Shown here: positions 58,457 to 64,000 of the stretch, piece by piece
Numbering within the stretch: the stretch's first letter is position 1
Layout of the letters: each line of letters begins with the position of its first letter
NCBI GenBank assembly: GCA_000442015.1
Contig: KE560848.1
Span: 79,603-143,602 of the forward strand
From: Rozella allomycis CSF55
Lineage: Eukaryota > Rozellomycota
DNA: 64,000 nucleotides
Reading direction: 5' to 3'
Position numbers and translations under genes: made by a program
Notes under the pieces: model-generated
What the model was told of the DNA's origin: nothing
The model's database searches: none
Seen by the model: only the letters and a program-made list of their open reading frames with translations

Positions 58457-59665
58457 ATGCCTTCAACAGAGTTTGTTCGAGAAGAAAACAGTTTACTCAA
58501 ATTAAAATGCATAGAAGATCTAGATTCAGAGGGAGTCAACGTTAATATTATTGGAATTTTAAAGGATGTAAAAGACGAGAAGGTTATTGTAACAAAAATG
58601 AATAATCAATTGAGTAAAAAGGATTTAGTGATTCAAGGATGCAAAGGAACTATTATTAACGCCACTCTTTGGAAAGATTGTATCCGGTGGGCTGAAAATC
58701 TTAAAATTCACGACATTGTTATTTTGACAGATATGAAAGTTTCGAAATTCAGAAATGAATGGCAACTGAATACTACTATCAGATCAACATTTTTTATTGT
58801 TGAAAGAGGTTTATTGATTAATCAAGATATCGCATCCAAATTTTCAAAGGAGATTCTTCATGGACTTTTGGACTTTAAGAAATCATTAATTAATACAAAA
58901 TCGGACAGAAAAATCGCCAAAACAATAAGAGATATCAGAATTATGAATCACGCAGAAGAAATCAAAGTTCAGGTCTATTTTCAATGTTCTTGTTCAGAGT
59001 ACCACGATAGACATTATCATGGTACCTTTGATAACTATCAGATTTTAATATTATTTGAACATTCTAAATGTGATATATATAATAAAGTGGTGCTATTTTA
59101 CGATGTAGTTTTCAAATGCACAGAAAATCTAATCATTTTAGAAGTTCTAAACAGAGGCAAATTTCAAGTCATAGAAACGACTGAAATAAAAAACTTGAAT
59201 ATAGAATATATCATAGAAAACAAGATCTCAGGTAAGAATTGTTTCATGTAGTTTTAAGGAATCGTTAACTCAAATTGCACCTTGAATCTGACAGCTAACC
59301 TCGAATTTCCGCCCTACAAGTGGTTTTGCAAGGCTTGTATGAATTTTATTGAACCAGATACAAATAATATCTTGTTTTGTCAGAATTGTGTTTCGAAAAT
59401 GGAGTTAATACATTGCTTTGCTCCTATAGCTGTAGATATATCAAAAAGGTTAAGGGCGAGTATTTCCCCAGATTGTGTCCGTTCTATGACACATCCCTGG
59501 AAAATTGAATACATATCCGATGAAAATGATTTTTCTGTATGGAAAAATGTTGTTGATGCACATATGAGCAGATCAGTCACTGCCCTTCTGCAAGTCAATA
59601 ATAAAGTAGATGATAATAAGTTTTTGACGTTACAATCGTGTATAATAAAGCAAATCACGGTTTGA
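58457..59665 (+). CDS. OB-fold protein with zinc ribbon, MEIOB/RPA1-like
   Basis: Two exons with a 27-nt intron at about 59232-59258. The first OB-like block contains VNVNIIGILKDVKDEKV, NATLWKDCIRWAENLKIHD and VSKFRNEWQLNTTIRSTFFI, the strand order of single-strand-DNA-binding OB folds. The second part has WFCKACMNFIEPDTNN and LFCQNC, a zinc ribbon inserted at an OB fold as in RPA1 and MEIOB C termini. RPA1-like proteins bind single-stranded DNA in replication, repair or meiosis. I lean to a MEIOB-type protein; the first exon may be missing. Confidence 0.6.
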
Positions 59666-59880
59666 TCTCGGAAATCTAATTCTATTTGTAAATAATAAAT
59701 TAATCGATAGCATTTTCACTGTGAAATTTATGTTTATTAAAACTTTGAAACGAATTTTGGTTAAAATTTAGTGTTAATAAAAATGGTTTTAAACATTCTC
59801 GATTAAAAGACTGCTAAAACAGAACATAAATCTCATTTAAAAGTCTTTTATTTATTACACATTCCAAACAGTTCGCGGTT
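59666..59880. other. Intergenic spacer
   Basis: About 215 AT-rich bases between convergent genes. Nothing recognised apart from possible AATAAA-type 3' end signals on both strands. Confidence 0.4.
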
Positions 59881-60795
59881 TTAATTTAGAAATATTCTTG
59901 AAAACAAACACGCGAAAAATCCCGTCAATACAAAGTTTGTATCGAAACTTGAACCTGATGAATTATTTAAAGTATTGCTTTTATCATTGTTCTCTGAATT
60001 CGTTTGATTTGCTGTAATATGTGAGACTTCAGACCCCAAGGTTTCAGGAGTAACACTAGATTCAATGTAATTCGTGTTGGAAAGAGTTTCGTTCTTGACT
60101 TTCGTTTCCTCATAAACCACTAAATTGTCATTGAGATGCTTCTTTTTCTTTTTTCCAATTATTTTTTTGGGTTCTGAATGTGTTTCATCCACATTTTCCA
60201 ATAAAACATTTTCAAATGATCCCTGTCCTTCTTGCAAGGGATCTTTAAGAATATCTGGGGTGCTTAAGTCTTGTGTTCCAATTATTTCAATCGGTGATGC
60301 CACCTCCGTATTTGCCAAAGGGTTACTGCTTAAAAACCCATTTGCAGATCCCATATTATTCTTTTGTCGATTTATGTACTCTGCCAAATTGTCAACTACA
60401 ACAACTTCAGTTAATTCTTTTGTTTTAGGAATTTCTATCGGTCTTGCTTTAGCAGATCCAGCTTTAGGAAGCAAAGTATTTTTAAGATAGTCTCGTATAC
60501 TTGACAATGACTCGAAATTATATTGTATAAACAGCTCCAACTGTTTTTTGTCAATTTTCTCTGGAGTCACGGGAAGAATAACAACAGTTTTAGAATTTTC
60601 CATAGGTGTCTGATCATCTGTTTCGCAGATTTGTCCGAGGTATCGCGTCACATTTCCAGCTACCTCCGGAATACCTAGCAAATCAACCAAAAAACTTGGC
60701 TCCACGCCGGCCAGGTATCCTGCAACTGCTACCTCGAAGCCATGAACATACTGCAGCAAGAAAATACTTGCTGTAAAGTAACCTAATATTCTCAT
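59881..60795 (-). CDS. Secreted, probably GPI-anchored surface protein
   Basis: 304 residues. The signal peptide is MRILGYFTASIFLLQYVHG. A short folded region follows (residues 20-110, with GQICETDDQTPMENSK). A long low-complexity middle has repeated PIEI and a KKKKK stretch. The Ser/Asn-rich end (NNSSGSSFDTN) is followed by the hydrophobic FVLTGFFACLFSRIFLN with no basic tail, the usual GPI-attachment pattern. N-glycosylation sequons are frequent in the last third. Family unknown. Such proteins often coat the wall or plasma membrane. Confidence 0.65.
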   Translation of the reverse strand: MRILGYFTASIFLLQYVHGFEVAVAGYLAGVEPSFLVDLLGIPEVAGNVTRYLGQICETDDQTPMENSKTVVILPVTPEKIDKKQLELFIQYNFESLSSIRDYLKNTLLPKAGSAKARPIEIPKTKELTEVVVVDNLAEYINRQKNNMGSANGFLSSNPLANTEVASPIEIIGTQDLSTPDILKDPLQEGQGSFENVLLENVDETHSEPKKIIGKKKKKHLNDNLVVYEETKVKNETLSNTNYIESSVTPETLGSEVSHITANQTNSENNDKSNTLNNSSGSSFDTNFVLTGFFACLFSRIFLN

Positions 60796-60967
60796 TCAGA
60801 CAGGAACGAGTATAAGGGGTAAAGTAAGGAGTCATATCTAAAACGGAGTCCAAAAATAGTTCCAAGTGCTATATTTAATTTCTAGCATAGCATTTAAAAC
60901 GTCGACGAAAAAAATTTGGCGCGCAGATGCAATTTCCAAAATTTAGAAATTAAATATTAGAAAGTTA

Positions 60968-61789
60968 ATGGTATTCCCATCAACTCCGCGACAACACTGG
61001 ACGTCATATCGTCCTTTAACTCCAAGTGCGACACCTAGAAAAAAGAATTCTCATCATTCTTTACCCCTCGCCCCAAGGCTCTCCAGTTTACTCTTTAATT
61101 TAGCTCTCCAAGAGCCAAGAATACAAGACGCTGAAAATGCCGTAAATTTAGTAAATTAAATGCATTGCTGTAAAAAGGCTATTGAAACAGGAAACCCAAA
61201 CGTTTTCATGGAAGGATTGCACTTGACTGAGATGCCACCGGCTTTCCCAGATTTAAAGTTTACATACGGCTCCTTGTCTTTATTCCTTAGCGATAACAAA
61301 CTGAAATCACTTCCGTCTTGCTTATTCACAATGAATATTAGAGTTTTAATATTAAGGTCAAATCAGTTGGAAGAAATTGCACCATCTATACGAGAATTAG
61401 TTAATTTAAAAGAATTATCTTTAAGTTTTAATCAACTTAACCATCTACCTTGGGAGATACAGCTGTTACAGAAGTTATGCATTTTCGTTGCGAACCCAAA
61501 CCCTTGGATGGATTCAATTGAACCCGAAGCCGACATTGAACCATGTCAATCATTAAAGAACATAACCTTAAATAAAGTTGTCTCAAACCTCGAAGAGTAT
61601 AATACTCTGCCTCCACTTATTCAACGTCAGGTACCAAATGAAGAAAGAATATGTTACTTGTGTGGCAAAAGCATTTATATTCCCTGGAAAATTGTTGTTG
61701 TCAAACAAAATTGGATGGAGGGAAGATATCCATTTCAAACAGCCATTTGCTCATTTAATTGTTCAATCGCTAACAAGAATAAAGAATAA
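60968..61789 (+). CDS. Leucine-rich-repeat protein with C-terminal zinc motif
   Basis: Two exons with intron 61151-61177 (27 nt). A Pro/Arg-rich N terminus (STPRQHWTSYRPLTPSATPR) precedes AIETGNPNVFMEGLHLTEMP, and LRR units follow (LFLSDNKLKSLPSCLF, VLILRSNQLEEIAPSI, ELSLSFNQLNHLPWEI). The last 60 residues hold CYLCGKSIYIPWKIVVVK and a later C-x3-C (ICSFNC), which may bind zinc. The layout (short LRR plus zinc knuckle) occurs in uncharacterised fungal proteins. Function unknown; a binding role in signalling or at the spindle is a guess. Confidence 0.7.
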
Positions 61790-61878
61790 CGAGATTCCAT
61801 AATCCCATTACAGTCCTTCAGCATTAAACAATAAAATTTGCATGTGAATTTCTTTCTCAAATTTCTCAAATATTTTGA

Positions 61879-62578
61879 ATGGAGTTGTTGGAATGGCCTG
61901 GATATTTTTATATATCTAATAGAACTGATCGACAATTTGTTACTCTACTCAAGGTAAATCTATAAATGTGTATTTATAGGATTATGGTGTTCCCATCACT
62001 CGCAATCTAGAAAAAGCAGATTTTGTTCTCGCTGAAAAGGATCAAAATTATGAAGGGCAAAAAGTTATCAAACCATCTTATATAACAGACTGCATTAAAG
62101 ACGGGACGGTCTTGGAAATTAACGATTATGTGGTCAAAGAGGACAAAAATGAGTTTTCAAAACAATCCAATTCACAAATGTCTACTGTGACTGATATAGA
62201 AGATACGCGAATGGAGCAAATGTTAGCTAGTCAAATCCAGAAAGTTACTCCGCCTACCACGCAATCAGATGAGGATGAAATAACTGAATTTTCAAATACC
62301 ATAACTTCTCTTTGTGAAAAGTATAAAAAAAGCGTTGAATGTATTTTCTCAGTGGTTGTCAATTGCAGCGGTGACATTTATACTGCAGAACTTTGTCTAG
62401 CGGGTAAAAAGTATCTGTCAAAAGTAAAGGCAAACAATTGCCACCATGGAATAAGGAGATGGATGATATAATAAAGCACGGATACGATGTATCACACTTT
62501 CAACTATTGAAAATGGAAAAAACGTTGGAAGAAATAAGAGAACGAGTAGAATTTTTGTCAGATCTAGATTTACTGTAA
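61879..62578 (+). CDS. RAP1: Telomere protein RAP1-like: BRCT plus RCT domains, no Myb
   Basis: Three exons, with introns 61954-61979 and 62404-62429 (26 nt each). Residues 1-80 form a BRCT-like domain (WPGYFYISNRTDRQFVTLLK, then KPSYITDCIKDGTVL). A linker of about 45 residues follows, then the Rap1 C-terminal (RCT) helices: CEKYKKSVECIFSVVVNCSG, DIYTAELCLAGKQLPPWNKE, MDDIIKHG and EIRERVEFLSDL. RAP1/TERF2IP is a shelterin subunit that reaches telomeres by RCT contact with Taz1/TRF or by its own Myb domain. Here no Myb fits in the linker, so recruitment through a partner is likely. Confidence 0.78.
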
Positions 62579-62586
62579 TATATAAA

Positions 62587-63249
62587 TTAATATCTTTTTC
62601 CTTTTATTAATAAGAAATCTTCGCTGGTTTCAAGCTTGGGTCTTGCCGATTGCGCTCTTGTTTTCCTTTGAATATCATTAAGATCGGCTTTAATGGTGGA
62701 TTGTTTCTTGTTTGTACTCCTTGGTCGTGTCTGGCACATACTTGTAATGAAGAGGTCGTCACAATTTATTGTCTCCATCATCTTTTGCGTCCTTGACATT
62801 GACTTTTCTATTTCCTTTTTCTCGGTTAATTTATCAATTTGTCCTTTTTTCCAGTCCACATTCATGAGATGTGTTCTGTGAGATTTGAAAATAGCAGACA
62901 TCGGCCTTCTGGTCGGAATATTATCACTAGTATCATTTTTCCATGAAGATCGTTCTATAATCTTTAAGAACATATCAATCGATGTTACCGACTTTTTTGC
63001 GATCATACCAGTATTCGGGCGTTTGATTTCTTTGCTTGGTAGTTCAGCCGGACTATGAATCCCTGACATATTCTCACTAACTAATTCATGGAAAATCAAA
63101 AATAGGCGTTTGTTTAATTCTATGTCGCCCGAAATAATGTCGCTCATGGTTTCAATTGACCCTACTTGATGTCGCTCAAAGGCTTTGACACATTCCAGAA
63201 TATTTTCGTAGGTTTTCCCACTTAAATACAAATTCCTTGCTTTACGCAT
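62587..63249 (-). CDS. Hypothetical protein, basic, with R-P-x-S-A motifs
   Basis: A single exon of 220 residues. The N-terminal 60 residues are helical (ARNLYLSGKTYENILECVKA, then IFHELVSENMS). The remainder is basic and disordered, with RRPMSAIFKSHRTHLMNVDW and TRAQSARPKLETSEDF. R-P-x-S-A-type motifs recur in many ciliary or microtubule-bound proteins, which is only a hint. The stop is 8 bp from the RAP1 stop (convergent), and the start is 82 bp from the LTR at 63332. Confidence 0.6.
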   Translation of the reverse strand: MRKARNLYLSGKTYENILECVKAFERHQVGSIETMSDIISGDIELNKRLFLIFHELVSENMSGIHSPAELPSKEIKRPNTGMIAKKSVTSIDMFLKIIERSSWKNDTSDNIPTRRPMSAIFKSHRTHLMNVDWKKGQIDKLTEKKEIEKSMSRTQKMMETINCDDLFITSMCQTRPRSTNKKQSTIKADLNDIQRKTRAQSARPKLETSEDFLLIKGKRY

Positions 63250-63331
63250 TTTAAATCACCTACTTCCCTGGCGAAGTTTCGTTATTTCTGTTCCCCATGT
63301 TTTGGTTCTCTTTTTCCTTCGGCGTTGTTTG

Positions 63332-63661
63332 TGTCGCTCCATGCGCTCATAGAACCTTAATCCTCGTAAATTGGATAGTAAATCGTAAGATAAAAAGTAA
63401 AAAACAGATGTCGATTGAGAATGGATTATCTCCGTTCTATTTATTGATATCTCCTCAGAGTTTTATATGTGGGTCTTTTCTATAAATAGTATCCCTTTCT
63501 ATAATTAGTATCAGAATAGAGATCCGTCAGGATTAAGAGATCCTTTGAGAGTTATAACTCCTCTCTTTGATAATTATTCTAAGGAAGGTGGGATGAGAAT
63601 CCCTCTATGAATTGGGATGAGAATCCCTCTATGAATTGGGATGAGAATCCCTGGTACGACA
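63332..63661 (-). mobile_element. LTR, probably the 3' LTR of a retrotransposon running off the window
   Basis: 330 bp, TGTCG...CGACA ends, in inverse orientation to the solo LTR at 57478-57783. It is longer by one 24-bp unit (three copies of the GATGAGAATCCCTCTATGAATTGG type instead of two). On the minus strand it is preceded at once by GGAAGGGGGTAA (63662-63673), a polypurine tract of the kind found just upstream of a 3' LTR. The outer flank is GTTTG, and no matching duplication occurs at its inner side. The body of the element should therefore lie to the right, beyond 64000. Confidence 0.8.
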
Positions 63662-63673
63662 TTACCCCCTTCC
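63662..63673 (-). other. Polypurine tract next to LTR
   Basis: Minus-strand GGAAGGGGGTAA ends exactly at the first base of the LTR, as expected of the primer site for plus-strand DNA synthesis in LTR retrotransposons. Confidence 0.65.
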
Positions 63674-63783
63674 AGTAGCTGGAGGCGTTTAAAATAATGA
63701 AATTTCCTATCTGTTTCGATAGTTCCATTCTTGAAAATGAAGATTATCCCGGAGGTAAAGTACCATTTCTTGTACGTATATAT

Positions 63784-64000
63784 GATAATAATGTGTAGCC
63801 AAGCATCATACGGAGTGATTACTTGATTATTATGTGTATTTTGAATGTTAGTGGATATAATAATGTGTAAGCAAGTATCACGCAGAGTGATCACTTGATT
63901 ATTATATGGGTGTTCATGTGGATATAATAATGTGCATGGCGAGTATCATGCGGAATGGACACTCGATTATTATATGTGATTATTCGCAAGGATAATAATG
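63784..64000 (-). repeat. Tandem array of 67-70-bp hairpin-forming units
   Basis: Units start at 63784, 63854, 63921 and 63991 (the last is cut by the window end). Each has an outer stem (TATAATAAT with ATTATTATA) and an inner stem: CAAGT/ACTTG in unit 2, CAAG/CTTG in unit 1, CGAGT/ACTCG in unit 3. The inner stem carries a paired A-to-G / T-to-C change that keeps pairing. The loop (GCAGA, ACGGA, GCGGA) is similar. The array lies inside the presumed retrotransposon, upstream of the polypurine tract in its 3' untranslated part. No convincing protein frame is seen. Confidence 0.85.

Noticed and set aside
63297-63485. ORF sharing the peptide APCAHRTLILVNWI with the gene at 57.7 kb
   Set aside because: The shared part is translated LTR sequence present in both element copies, not protein homology.
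63574-63894. Minus-strand 106-codon ORF over the LTR end and hairpin array
   Set aside because: It is made of LTR units and hairpin repeats; the PIHRGILI repeats reflect the 24-bp DNA unit.

Overview
This 64 kb window is nuclear DNA of a compact, AT-rich eukaryote, and I read it as an early-diverging, flagellated, fungus-like organism. A cryptomycotan such as Rozella fits best, but this is inference. The grounds are: fungal-type gene architectures (VPS36 with zinc fingers inside its GLUE domain, an Arp, a mitochondrial PSD); flagellum/centrosome genes (gamma-tubulin, a CFAP119/C1a-32-like protein, a CSPP1-like protein); very close gene packing; and spliceosomal introns that are almost all 24-32 nt, start GTA and end AG. 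All three standard stop codons are used. Because introns are so small, most genes appear as broken reading frames. I rejoined them by hand at GT-AG borders that keep the frame and the family's conserved residues.

Layout. 1-3.0 kb: a NOA1/YqeH-type mitochondrial GTPase and exosome subunit RRP43. 3.0-6.2 kb: an accessory stretch with an inverted repeat, an orphan ORF, and an unusual gene joining a dead Ulp1-like protease fold to a duplicated helix-turn-helix module. 6.2-9.6 kb: a double-RGS protein, a secreted class-3 lipase with two frameshifts, and an SRR1-like protein. 9.8-19.8 kb (minus strand): CSPP1-like protein, INPP4-type phosphoinositide phosphatase, gamma-tubulin, eRF3, eS26, CFAP119-like protein, ARM-like protein. 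19.8-37.7 kb: ordinary housekeeping genes on both strands (VPS36, UBE2T, NEMF/Rqc2, SURF1, PSD, SerRS, maleylacetoacetate isomerase, LSM12, BUD13, uL1, DCAF5-like WD protein, an actin-related protein, eS7). 37.9-54.9 kb: one giant gene encoding a coiled coil of about 5,600 residues with N-terminal CH-like domain(s). 55-57 kb: two small membrane proteins flanking a tRNA-Thr gene, and a RsfS/MALSU1 homologue. 57.2-64 kb: secreted or GPI-anchored proteins, an OB-fold protein, an LRR protein, a minimal RAP1 homologue, and the remains of an LTR retrotransposon family.

The least ordinary items are: (i) an array of about 68-bp hairpin units with compensatory stem changes at the right edge, next to an LTR and a polypurine tract; (ii) a 306-bp solo LTR with a perfect 5-bp target duplication splitting a secreted-protein gene; (iii) the Ulp1-like pseudoprotease/HTH fusion; (iv) the giant CH/coiled-coil protein; and (v) the near-uniform miniature introns. 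Several genes need single-base frame corrections that always fall at or near short runs, so assembly errors should be excluded before calling them pseudogenes.
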